DNA of 64,000 bases. Origin: Neobacillus sp. SuZ13 (GTDB lineage: Bacteria; Bacillota; Bacilli; Bacillales; Cytobacillaceae). Positions within the stretch are counted from its first letter, which is position 1, and each line of letters begins with the position of its first letter. Positions 1 to 6,964 of the stretch are shown here, piece after piece. Where the stretch lies: the NCBI RefSeq assembly GCF_030123365.1, contig NZ_CP126107.1:3293501-3357500 (forward strand). The letters are read 5' to 3'. The notes under the pieces are model-generated. The model ran no database searches and was not told the DNA's origin. It saw only the letters and a list, made by a program, of their open reading frames with translations. The position numbers and the translations under genes are program-made.

Positions 1-247
1 GTTTAGCAAGATAATCCTCAAAACTCCTTCCTAAGGGAATACGGTAGCGATACTCTACTCCCCAATCATAATTTTTCTTTTTTAGCTGCTGAGCAGTTAA
101 TGTTTGATTTCCATCCTTCACATTAAGTCCACTAAGAGCGAAAATCTTGTTGATTTTTTTTGAATCGTTCCCTGCCCCATTTTTAGATTGATAAGCTTTC
201 AAAGAAATTGCTGACATTAAAATTGTTGAGGCCACTTCAAATATCAT
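1..247 (-). CDS. FtsK/SpoIIIE-like conjugation coupling protein, N-terminal part (runs off left edge)
   Basis: Open frame of 82 codons read leftwards and cut by the window edge. It starts at ATG 247 behind a strong AAGGGGG site. The N-terminus has a short hydrophobic stretch (MIFEVASTILMSAISLKAY), then a K/N-rich linker and a segment ending RYRIPLGRSFEDYLAK. That pattern (short membrane anchor, then Y-R-P-G-S/F-D) resembles the N-terminus of FtsK/SpoIIIE-family proteins of Bacillus integrative conjugative elements (ConQ/YdcQ type), which couple DNA to the conjugation channel. The ATPase domain would lie outside the window, so the family call is by resemblance only. It is divergent from the regulator at 529. 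Confidence 0.55.
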   Translation of the reverse strand, partial: MIFEVASTILMSAISLKAYQSKNGAGNDSKKINKIFALSGLNVKDGNQTLTAQQLKKKNYDWGVEYRYRIPLGRSFEDYLAK

Positions 248-325
248 ACTTAGTCCCCCTTCTTTCACCGCCACCTCTTTAGTAATTACAGAGTAATTAG
301 TTGCATCAATCTGGAACAGTGAAAA

Positions 326-528
326 TAGTGTCGAAACTATTGATATTAATGAATCTGGAATATTCTTTAGAAGTATGTTGAGGTGGAATTCCATTTGGTA
401 TATTACAAGGTATTAGGGATGGATTGTCCGTTATTCCTATCTATCACAAAAAAGTACGCAAAAAATCTTTAAATTTTGTGAAAGGTTATAGTACAAACAG
501 TGTCGAAAGATTAATAAGGTGATGAATA
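326..528 (+). promoter_or_regulatory. Divergent control region with repeated AGTGTCGAAA sites
   Basis: The space between the FtsK-like gene and the regulator at 529 holds two direct copies of AGTGTCGAAA (around 328-337 and 499-508). TATAGT at 487-492 is a possible -10 and AAGGTG at 516-521 is the ribosome binding site for the 529 gene. Repeated words on both sides of a divergent promoter next to an HTH gene suggest operators, but this is inference. Confidence 0.4.
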
Positions 529-732
529 ATGGTTAATAGTAAAATTGGAGAGATCATAAAACAATCCCCTTACAAAAGGGAATACATTGAAAAACATTTG
601 GGAATATCAAGAAATACTTTAAGTAATTGGTGTACAGGGAGAACATACCCAAGTGTTCCTCAGATAATGAAACTTACGGAAATATTAAACGTAAAATTTG
701 AAGACATGTACGAGGAAGAAAAAAATGAATAA
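529..732 (+). CDS. Small XRE/Cro-type helix-turn-helix regulator
   Basis: 67 residues, nearly all a Cro/CI-type HTH domain: IGEIIKQSPYKREYIEKHLG followed by ISRNTLSNWCTG as recognition helix and the closing IMKLTEILNVKFEDMYE. Starts at ATG with AAGGTG 7-8 bases upstream. It probably represses itself and the divergent FtsK-like gene, given the repeated words in the intergenic region. A broken relative with the same SNWCTG core lies at 15252-15412. Ends in a bidirectional terminator shared with the gene at 785-1075. Confidence 0.85.
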   Translation: MVNSKIGEIIKQSPYKREYIEKHLGISRNTLSNWCTGRTYPSVPQIMKLTEILNVKFEDMYEEEKNE

Positions 733-757
733 TAATCACAAACTGTCTGTATAAACT

Positions 758-788
758 AAAAACCCCTCTCAATTGAGAAGGGTTTTAT
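758..788. terminator. Bidirectional terminator
   Basis: Stem AACCCCTCTC/GAGAAGGGTT with loop AATT, A-run on the left and T-run on the right. It serves the 529 gene and the convergent 785-1075 gene. The same CTCTCAATT core recurs in the terminators at 2595, 16546 and 17775. Confidence 0.75.
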
Positions 789-1075
789 TTATCTGGTGTA
801 TGTATCCAATAAAAGTTATTGAAAATACCAATTGCTTGCATATATTCTTTATCTTTTTCCTCGAATTTTGTTTTGTAGATAGTAAACAACCCGTAATTTT
901 GTTTAGTGGTAAAGTTATTTACCAAAGGACTTGTAAACATACCAATGAATGGATGTCCTTCTTCTGTTATTTCCTCTTTTACAAAGGAAACATAGTCAGA
1001 TTTGGTTGGATTAGAGGAGAAGGCCAAAAGGCAAAATAGGAGTAAAAGTGCCGAAATAACAAATCGTGTTCTCAT
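785..1075 (-). CDS. Small exported protein, DUF4359-like
   Basis: 96 residues from ATG 1075, chosen because AGGTAGGTG sits 8 bases upstream; the longer GTG frame starts inside that site. The N-terminus RTRFVISALLLLFCLLAFSS is a signal peptide or single membrane anchor, followed by NPTKSDYVSFVKEE, the opening pattern of DUF4359-type small exported Bacillus proteins. The mature domain is under 80 residues, with no cysteine outside the signal segment. Function unknown. Faces the 529 regulator tail to tail. Confidence 0.65.
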   Translation of the reverse strand: MRTRFVISALLLLFCLLAFSSNPTKSDYVSFVKEEITEEGHPFIGMFTSPLVNNFTTKQNYGLFTIYKTKFEEKDKEYMQAIGIFNNFYWIHTPDK

Positions 1076-1216
1076 ATGATTCACCTACCTTTTTTTACCA
1101 AAAGTATTTCCTTATGAATGGATTCTTATTCAACTTTAAGAAATTGAAAAAGCCTTAAAGAATCTAGGTTATAATGTGAAAAGAGATGATTTTTTTAATT
1201 ATTAAAGGAGATATGA

Positions 1217-1465
1217 ATGAACGTAGTAATTGAAATACATTACAAATCAGACAGTAGAGCCTTGCAAACTGGTAACTTTCCTTTAAGAGGTAGGAAATCT
1301 GAACAAGTAGCTTTAGATTTTTGGAAGCAAATTAAGAAGGAAATGTCTTATCATGTTGTACTTGAGAAAGTAATTGTTAACGGAGATCAGGACATAACAC
1401 AACTGGTGCTTGAACTTGAGGAACAAAAGTGGAATAATTCTTTAAATGATAATTTACCATTCTAA
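1217..1465 (+). CDS. Conserved 82-residue protein, copy 1
   Basis: 82 residues, soluble, starting at ATG 1217 behind AAAGGAG. Begins NVVIEIHYKSDSRALQTG and ends NDNLPF. I do not recognise the family. A second copy at 16288-16536 is the same length and about 80 percent identical by eye (same start, FPLRGR, VALDFWKQIKKEMSYH and end), so the fold is under selection. The lack of signal peptide or membrane segment points to a cytoplasmic accessory protein. Both copies sit one gene upstream of an unrelated membrane protein, separated by the same terminator/promoter type. Confidence 0.8.
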   Translation: MNVVIEIHYKSDSRALQTGNFPLRGRKSEQVALDFWKQIKKEMSYHVVLEKVIVNGDQDITQLVLELEEQKWNNSLNDNLPF

Positions 1466-1472
1466 TCAAAAA

Positions 1473-1503
1473 GAACCCCCTACTCAATCGAGTAAGGGGT
1501 TCG
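1473..1503 (+). terminator. Rho-independent terminator
   Basis: 13-bp stem GAACCCCCTACTC / GAGTAAGGGGTTC with loop AATC and one mismatch, directly after the 82-residue gene. The T-run is weak. Confidence 0.65.
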
Positions 1504-1623
1504 TTGTTGTGGAGTATCAACGGGAACTAAACCTAATGTTTCCTAAAAGTCAAAAAATATTCTTCATTAAAACAATTTCGCCCAACTCAAAATGAGAAGG
1601 GTTTATTATTTTTTGCGGATATT

Positions 1624-1664
1624 TTGAAACTTTTACATTTGCAATTCCGTAATACTGGTATAAT
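1624..1664 (+). promoter_or_regulatory. Extended -10 promoter, copy 1
   Basis: TTTGAAACTTTT about 30 bases before an extended -10, TGGTATAAT at 1656-1664. The same block, including TAATTCTACT and the AGGGGGAAATAT binding site, occurs before the unrelated gene at 16665, so the promoter and leader are conserved while the gene behind differs. Confidence 0.6.
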
Positions 1665-1697
1665 TCTACTAGACTAGAAAAATTAGGGGGAAATATC

Positions 1698-2576
1698 ATG
1701 GGTACATTTTTAATTGGAATTGGGTTTTTAGGGTTTATTGTGTTTATTATTTTGGGAATATTGAGCGCAATTAAGAAAAAAGGAAAAGGCAAGAAGATGA
1801 TGTTATTTGCTGCTGGTTGTTTTATATTAATGGCTATTGGTGGAGCTTTAAGCCCAGATTCTAAACAAACAATAGGAACAACAGTAAAAGAAGAAGATAA
1901 AAATGGCAAAACTGTGGACAAACAAAATGCCGCTGATGAAGCTAAAAAGAAAGATGAAGCTAAGAAAAAAGCTGAATTAGAAGCTAAGAAAAAAGCCGAT
2001 GCTGAAGCAAAAAAGAAAGCTGAGTTAGAAGCTAAGAAAAAAGCCGATGCTGAAGCAAAAAAGAAAGCTGAGTTAGAAGCTAAGAAAAAAGCCGATGCTG
2101 AAGCAAAAAAGAAAGCTGAGGAAGAACCAGTATTTGCTTTTACATGGGATGAATTTAGTAAAAGTTGGGAAACATTAGTACCGGAAATTAAAGGTGCCGG
2201 TATCGATGAAATTACTGAAACTGATAGAACAAAACAAAAAAATAATGTGGTGGTAAATGCCAAAATAAATGACTATTTAATGCTCATGAGTGACGTAAAT
2301 CCTACGTCAAAAAAAGTAAAGTACATTACCCTTATGGCTGAACCGTCTAGTACTGATATGGCACAAAACGCTAATATTCTTTTAGCATTTGCAAACCTCA
2401 TTGCAAACTCTAACCCTTCTCTTAGCAAGGATGAAAGAGGAGATATTTTAATGAAAGGCTTAGGATTCAATACAGACGATCTGTCAAAATTGAATTCAAA
2501 TTATACCTATAAAAATGTCGAATATAATGCATCAAATATGGCTGGAATACTTACCATTAGTATTCAACCCAAATAA
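1698..2576 (+). CDS. Membrane protein with TolA-like KKA-E coiled-coil repeats
   Basis: 292 residues. Two hydrophobic segments (about 4-24 and 34-52) with KKKGKGKK between, then a charged helix at about 80-140 made of three exact 16-residue units (KKKAELEAKKKADAEA), then a C-terminal domain of about 150 residues opening PVFAFTWDEFSKSWETLV. TolA-type lysine/alanine/glutamate helices usually span a gap or cell wall, so the C-terminal domain is probably outside and held away from the membrane. The C-terminal domain is not one I recognise. AGGGGG lies 7 bases before the ATG. Confidence 0.8.
   Translation: MGTFLIGIGFLGFIVFIILGILSAIKKKGKGKKMMLFAAGCFILMAIGGALSPDSKQTIGTTVKEEDKNGKTVDKQNAADEAKKKDEAKKKAELEAKKKADAEAKKKAELEAKKKADAEAKKKAELEAKKKADAEAKKKAEEEPVFAFTWDEFSKSWETLVPEIKGAGIDEITETDRTKQKNNVVVNAKINDYLMLMSDVNPTSKKVKYITLMAEPSSTDMAQNANILLAFANLIANSNPSLSKDERGDILMKGLGFNTDDLSKLNSNYTYKNVEYNASNMAGILTISIQPK
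1962..2105 (+). repeat. Three tandem 48-bp units inside the coiled-coil gene
   Basis: Three in-frame 48-bp copies encoding 16 residues each. Unit number can change by slippage without breaking the frame, so helix length could vary between strains. Confidence 0.85.
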
Positions 2577-2594
2577 ACTTTATTCGATAGATAA

Positions 2595-2626
2595 AGCCCC
2601 TCTCAATTAAGAGATGGGGCGCTTTT
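2595..2626 (+). terminator. Rho-independent terminator
   Basis: GCCCCTCTC AATTAA GAGATGGGGC followed by a short T-rich stretch, 18 bases after the coiled-coil gene. Confidence 0.75.
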
Positions 2627-2630
2627 ATTA

Positions 2631-2822
2631 TTAATTAATAAAATAAAATTTATTGGCTTCATAGATCAGAGTAAAAGGTGCAATTACACCAATAAATAAA
2701 AACAAAGATATGTAACTAATTTTATGCATCAATCCTGTTTCTGGCTTATTTATGTCCAATGAAGTTACATTAAAGGAGTCGTCTAGAGAATAAACAGTCT
2801 GTGTGATCGGTTGTGCTGCTAC
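2631..2822 (-). pseudogene. Remnant of a small membrane-protein gene
   Basis: 63 open codons with good coding character (SLDDSFNVTSLDINK, then GLMHKISYISLFLFIGVIAP, a membrane helix) but no start codon: an in-frame TAG at 2823-2825 closes the frame immediately upstream. Upstream sequence reads as non-coding. Best explained as a gene that lost its 5' end. The family is not recognised. Intergenic DNA up to 2913 holds nothing else except a word (CCGGACTACCTACTA, then ATAAAACTNCTGTTTTA) that recurs at about 23686-23728. Confidence 0.55.
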
Positions 2823-2912
2823 CTATATAGCGATGTGCATTTTCCCACAGGATGTTTTTCCATCCCCGGACTACCTACTAGATAAAACTACTGTTTTAAT
2901 GGTAATTAAATG

Positions 2913-2938
2913 TAAAAAGGCACCTTCTAAGGTACCCT
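2913..2938 (-). terminator. Terminator of the 2940-3212 gene
   Basis: On the minus strand GGGTACCTT AGA AGGTGCC followed by TTTTT. The paralogue at 13175 has the matching terminator. Confidence 0.7.
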
Positions 2939-2939
2939 T

Positions 2940-3212
2940 CTAACGTTTATTTGGTTTAGTTTTGTGCATATACCATGATCTAATGATTTTGTGAAGTTCA
3001 TCTTTCCCCTTGCTGCTAATAACTTCTTGAACTTTTTCATAACTAATATTTAACCTTTTCGATACTACTGGAATGCTACTCGATATAGCATAATCCTTAA
3101 CAATTTCTTGTTCTAAGTTAATTGGTTCATATGTTTCAACTAAATTGACATAGTATTGTAGTCTCTTTATTTCATTTTTTGCTCTGTATAATGTAATAAA
3201 CTTATTTGCCAC
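2940..3212 (-). CDS. Small HTH-like conserved protein, copy 1
   Basis: 90 residues from GTG 3212, chosen because GGGAGGTG lies 5-6 bases upstream; the longer ATG frame overlaps that site. Sequence VANKFITLYRAKNEIKRL, then VSKRLNISYEKVQEVISSKG, which looks like an HTH helix pair (S-x-R-L-N-I-S-Y-E-K-V), so a small DNA-binding protein is plausible. Close paralogue at 13175-13453. Not related to a family I can name with confidence; similar proteins are sometimes labelled AsnC-like. Confidence 0.7.
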   Translation of the reverse strand: MANKFITLYRAKNEIKRLQYYVNLVETYEPINLEQEIVKDYAISSSIPVVSKRLNISYEKVQEVISSKGKDELHKIIRSWYMHKTKPNKR

Positions 3213-3368
3213 AAAGCACCTCCCAATTTTAGTCACAAATTAAGCATATACTATTGGAAGATAATAAATGGAAATATTTACGAATAAATAGTGACAATTT
3301 TGCAACTCATAATATTTAACACACATAATATGTTCGTAATATTCTTTAGGACCTTACTCATTTTTGTT

Positions 3369-3671
3369 TTATTTACCGCCAAAAATTTTTGAAAAGAATG
3401 TTTGCTTCTTTGGAGATAACTCAATATTTTTTAAAATTTCGGAAGGTATTAGCCAAGAAGTCCTTGATAGTTCTCCATCTTGTCTAATATATGGTTGCAT
3501 TGTTTCAGAGTTTAACATAATTACAGTTGGTTGCAATTCTCCTTCGTAAGTTTGAAACCCTGTTACTCTAAAACATACCGAGTAATCAACTTCTTTTGTG
3601 TAGTAATCTATTCTGTTTACAATATCCCCAATTTTAACAATTCCGTTTGATAATTGTATATGTGCCATCAT
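3369..3671 (-). CDS. Conserved hypothetical protein, 100 residues
   Basis: Start at ATG 3671 (tandem ATG ATG) behind GGGGGAACT. Soluble, beta-rich by eye (GIVKIGDIVNRIDYYTKEVDYSVCFRVTGFQ), ending KKQTFFSKIFGGK. No motif recognised. First of a leftward run 4263-3369 with short gaps, so it is probably co-transcribed with 3698 and 4000. Confidence 0.65.
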   Translation of the reverse strand: MMAHIQLSNGIVKIGDIVNRIDYYTKEVDYSVCFRVTGFQTYEGELQPTVIMLNSETMQPYIRQDGELSRTSWLIPSEILKNIELSPKKQTFFSKIFGGK

Positions 3672-3697
3672 AGTTCCCCCAAAATAAATCAAACCTT

Positions 3698-3967
3698 TTA
3701 TTTATCCCATACTTTAAAATCAATATCATCTACAAACCCAACATGTTTTCTCCCCTCATCAGTAAGGAAATAACAATACTCAGTATACTCACTTCCCATA
3801 TCTTGTTTATAGATTAGTCCTTTATTGGATGCCATCCCTAGTACACTAGCAGCAGTTTGAGAAGTGTCATATAATGTGCAAATATCACTAAAATCTGCTA
3901 ATGTCTGATCATTTGCTTTTTTAAAGAGAAAATCAATTAGAATTTGTTGATTCTTACTTATCTTCAT
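3698..3967 (-). CDS. Small winged-helix-like protein
   Basis: 89 residues from ATG 3967 behind GAGAGGAGAT. Pattern KISKNQQILIDFLFKKAND, then TAASVLGMASNKGLIYKQ and a beta hairpin YTEYCYFLTDEGRKHVG resembles a MarR/winged-helix reader (helix, recognition helix, wing). It could be a regulator of the small operon it sits in. Family not identified. Confidence 0.6.
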   Translation of the reverse strand: MKISKNQQILIDFLFKKANDQTLADFSDICTLYDTSQTAASVLGMASNKGLIYKQDMGSEYTEYCYFLTDEGRKHVGFVDDIDFKVWDK

Positions 3968-3999
3968 GATTAAATCTCCTCTCTTAAAAGATTGCATTA

Positions 4000-4263
4000 T
4001 TAGACTTCCTCTACAACTTTACAAACTTTACTAATTTCATCGGTTAAAACCTTATACGTTAATACAGTTGTGTTCCTTTGTTTACCAATATTCCTTTTTA
4101 TTTTCTCTTCAAATTTATATGCATCATTTTTATCATAAAACATTAAAGCATTTTCAACTTCGTTTACAAATTTATTACCAATATGATCTTGGATATATCT
4201 AATAGGATCATCTGAATATTTTACACCAATCACATATGCAAATTGCCCTTCTGTTGCTGACAT
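4000..4263 (-). CDS. Hypothetical protein, 87 residues
   Basis: Starts at ATG 4263 with GGGAGAGATGGT upstream. Soluble alpha/beta protein: FAYVIGVKYSDDPIRYIQDHIG, ending KVCKVVEEV. No motif recognised. Upstream gene of the 3369-4263 run. Confidence 0.6.
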   Translation of the reverse strand: MSATEGQFAYVIGVKYSDDPIRYIQDHIGNKFVNEVENALMFYDKNDAYKFEEKIKRNIGKQRNTTVLTYKVLTDEISKVCKVVEEV

Positions 4264-4307
4264 ACCATCTCTCCCTTTTAAAATGATTGTTTTACTTTAA
4301 ATTGCCT

Positions 4308-5033
4308 TTATTCGAAATAGTTTAAATAAATTGGTTCTAAAACTCTTGTCAGCATTTGTTCCATTGCTTTTCTTTCATTCAGATTATCAATATTCATCCA
4401 GTATATATTAAATAACCCTAGATTCTCAGAAAAAAACTTATACCATCTCGCATGTTTCTCTCTTTTAGTTTCTTTATATGATTCTGAATAATGTTGTCTA
4501 ATCCTACCTTTCAGTACACCTTCGCCTACATAATAAACGATTCCTTGTTTCTCATAAATATAGACACCTAACAAATTTCGGAATTCCGAATTTATACTTT
4601 TGGCTACAGAACCATAAAGTAATGCACCTGTATGTTCTATTTTAAAAACATTCCATTTATCATTATTTGTATAAGGGAGTAATTTATTTTGTTTTAAAAA
4701 TTCACTGAGCTCTTCTTTCATACAAACCCCCATTAAAATGATTATATAATTTATATCATCCAAATCGATAACGTCTACTTTCCCTGTCCTATTAGTATCC
4801 AAGAACTTTACGGACGCATTAACGCCTTTAAAACCTTCATCTGTTATTTTATTATTAATTACTCGCCTGTCTCGATGTTTAAGTTTTTGTTTATTTATTG
4901 GTTTTGCCACCATTTCTTTTCCAATTTTAACAGTTACTTTTCGTTCAATTTCATTATTACTCGTTGCTGTTTTTATTAAAACTTTCTCAATTACATCATC
5001 TTTTTTTACAAGAATTCTAATTTCACTTAACAA
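4308..5033 (-). CDS. GIY-YIG domain nuclease-like protein
   Basis: 241 residues. The C-terminal half carries a GIY-YIG core: GVYIY at 156-160, YYVGEG at 167-172, arginine in GRIRQH at 177-181 and a later glutamate in ERKAMEQ. The N-terminal ~100 residues (ILVKKDDVIEKVLIKTA, RKVTVKIGKEMV) look like a separate beta-rich domain. GIY-YIG enzymes cut one DNA strand per active site, in repair, restriction or homing. The start is uncertain: TTG 5033 has no good ribosome site, the nearest GAGGTG being more than 20 bases away. Divergent from the second GIY-YIG-class gene at 5239. Confidence 0.75.
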   Translation of the reverse strand: MLSEIRILVKKDDVIEKVLIKTATSNNEIERKVTVKIGKEMVAKPINKQKLKHRDRRVINNKITDEGFKGVNASVKFLDTNRTGKVDVIDLDDINYIIILMGVCMKEELSEFLKQNKLLPYTNNDKWNVFKIEHTGALLYGSVAKSINSEFRNLLGVYIYEKQGIVYYVGEGVLKGRIRQHYSESYKETKREKHARWYKFFSENLGLFNIYWMNIDNLNERKAMEQMLTRVLEPIYLNYFE

Positions 5034-5238
5034 GTCACGTAACTATTTTTACACCTCGGTTAAAGTATCTATTTTTATATTAATTCCACAATCAAAGTTA
5101 ATTTCCTGCTGTTTTTGAACTAGTTTATCGAGTTATTTGATCAAGTTTAAAAAAAGTTTCCCTGCCACAACCTGCTTATATTATTATTAAGTAAAGGATT
5201 TTATTCTAGAGATTATACTGGTACAACGGGGGAGAAAA

Positions 5239-6183
5239 GTGAAGAATGACGGATACATTTATGTGATGTTAAACATGTCGATGGATGGTTTAGTGAAGAT
5301 TGGTAGAACCAATCGAGATCCTAAGTTACGAGGAAAGGAGTTATCTCAATCTACTGGTGTACCTACTCCTTTTACACTCGTATATCAAGAATATTTTACA
5401 GATTGTATTATGGCTGAACAATATATTCACGAAAAATTAAATGCCTATCGAGTGTCGAATAAACGAGAGTTTTTCAATTTACCTGTATATGAAGCAATAC
5501 AAGCTATTCAGCAATTAAAAGAATTTAATCCAACATATTCGAAAAGTGATGAAGAATATGTATTAAATTATGGTAATAACGAGGGTAGCATTGATGACAA
5601 CGATCTAGGACAAAGTATAATTGAAAAAGGTTATAATTATTTATTGGGTACGTACGGAATGTTAGAAGACCATAAACAAGCATTTTCTTTATTTAAAAAA
5701 GCAGAAAAATTAGGATCACCCGAAGCTTTTTTTTTATTAGGTTATATGTACACTAAGGGATTTGGGTGCAAAAAAAATTTACATACAGCATTAGACTACT
5801 ATAAGAAGGGAGCACAAGCAGGCTTTTATGATTGTTATGCTGAAATGGCAATAATATTTAATTCGGTAGAAAGTATGTTAAATTGGAATAACGCCTCTAA
5901 GTGTTGGGATAAATATTTTTCAACTATTATAGATAACGGAATTTCTCCCCAGCACTTTAAATACTTTGTGAATTACATTATTGAATTACTAGTGATTAAC
6001 AAAGATATAAAAAATATGCCAAATAAAGAACTTTTTCTATCATTTCAAAATGAAATAATAAATCAATTTGAAATTGAGTTGGATAAGGTTCCTGATATTG
6101 AATGTGATGACCCCTATACGCTTTACCATACAATAAAGAATGCTAAGATTAGCTTTATTCAACAACTAATCGAGGTTAATTAA
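5239..6183 (+). CDS. T5orf172 (GIY-YIG superfamily) domain fused to Sel1-type repeats
   Basis: 314 residues from GTG 5239 behind GGGGGAG. Residues 5-90 match the T5orf172/MUG113 version of the GIY-YIG fold (YIYVMLN, GLVKIGRT, then AEQYIHEKL and KREFFNLP). Residues about 120-200 contain Sel1/TPR-like repeats (SIIEKGYNYLLGTYG, AFFLLGYMYTKGFGCKKN, ALDYYKKGAQAG). Sel1 repeats bind proteins, so this looks like a DNA-acting head on a scaffold. The rest is helical. Likely an accessory-element protein; defence or element maintenance is a guess. A hairpin at 6313 may terminate it. Confidence 0.8.
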   Translation: MKNDGYIYVMLNMSMDGLVKIGRTNRDPKLRGKELSQSTGVPTPFTLVYQEYFTDCIMAEQYIHEKLNAYRVSNKREFFNLPVYEAIQAIQQLKEFNPTYSKSDEEYVLNYGNNEGSIDDNDLGQSIIEKGYNYLLGTYGMLEDHKQAFSLFKKAEKLGSPEAFFLLGYMYTKGFGCKKNLHTALDYYKKGAQAGFYDCYAEMAIIFNSVESMLNWNNASKCWDKYFSTIIDNGISPQHFKYFVNYIIELLVINKDIKNMPNKELFLSFQNEIINQFEIELDKVPDIECDDPYTLYHTIKNAKISFIQQLIEVN

Positions 6184-6312
6184 TACTATGTTTCGTACTT
6201 CTCTGACCTTTATAAATAAGGTTCAATATTGCGTAAAGAACAGAGGAGAACTGTATTTATTTTTAAAGGTGCATTTTTGGAAAAATCAGACGACCAATCT
6301 TCAATAAAGTCT

Positions 6313-6339
6313 AACGACTCGTCATATCGACGAGTCGTT
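6313..6339 (+). terminator. Hairpin/terminator
   Basis: Perfect 10-bp stem AACGACTCGT / ACGAGTCGTT with loop CATATCG, followed by TCTTACTTT. Downstream of the T5orf172 gene by 130 bases. Confidence 0.55.
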
Positions 6340-6367
6340 CTTACTTTAATCTATGTTATTTCAAATC

Positions 6368-6679
6368 TCAAAACCATTGCCAATAAATCGATTTCCCTTG
6401 ATACTAGGGTAGAATGCTCCGTCCAGTTTCATATACACTTTCATTATTCCAAGTAGTTTGCCAATAACCCACAGAACCTACTGATTCTAATTCTGGTAAC
6501 AATATAATGCTAAACATACGTCCTCTATTACCAAGCTCAAGAAATCGTTTTTGTCGTTTAAAAATCTGCTCTTTACTCTCTGGACCTCCAAGATGCTGCA
6601 TAATTCCTGGAGCGTTTATACGAAAAAGTAAATCAAGGTCATTATCCTCCCAATGCTTTATCTGAATGATATACTCCAA
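6368..6679 (-). pseudogene. Broken GNAT acetyltransferase
   Basis: From TTG 6679 the frame reads a GNAT N-terminus (RINAPGIMQHLGGPE, then ESVGSVGYWQTTWNN, ETGRSILP) and stops at TAG 6404-6406. In the same frame the next residues are YQGKSI, the acetyl-CoA loop motif expected right there, before a second stop at 6368-6370. So a nonsense codon plus loss of the C-terminal third has killed the gene. GNAT enzymes move acetyl groups from acetyl-CoA to small molecules or proteins. Confidence 0.75.
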
Positions 6680-6768
6680 ATTTTCCTCATCCCCTAATTT
6701 TTTATTATTTACTCTTTCTTTACGAAAGCTACAAATCCTCTATTAAATGATATTGTTGTTTAATTAAC

Positions 6769-6841
6769 GTGATCCGTTAGCACAAAAAGAAAATGAGCTG
6801 CGACAGCACCTCATTGTTTAACTCTTGCACCATATAGTTTA
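6769..6841 (-). repeat. Dispersed terminator-bearing repeat, copy 1
   Basis: Diverged copy: GATCCGTTAG arm, AGCTGCGACAGC hairpin, ACTCTTGCACC arm. The flanking 6842-6964 shows nothing else except TAAGTACATTTTTTCACA, repeated at about 23537. Confidence 0.5.
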
Positions 6842-6964
6842 AGTACATTTTTTCACATTTTTGTAAAATAAGAAACTCAATTCTCACAAGAAGAACGCTA
6901 AATTTAGATAGGAACAGGATAATTCCGCTGTAACATCCACCTAACCTAACATTCTCAAAAAAGT

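Noticed and set aside
6229..6456. Rightward frame of 75 codons
   Set aside because: Crosses a hairpin and the dead acetyltransferase on the other strand; no ribosome site.
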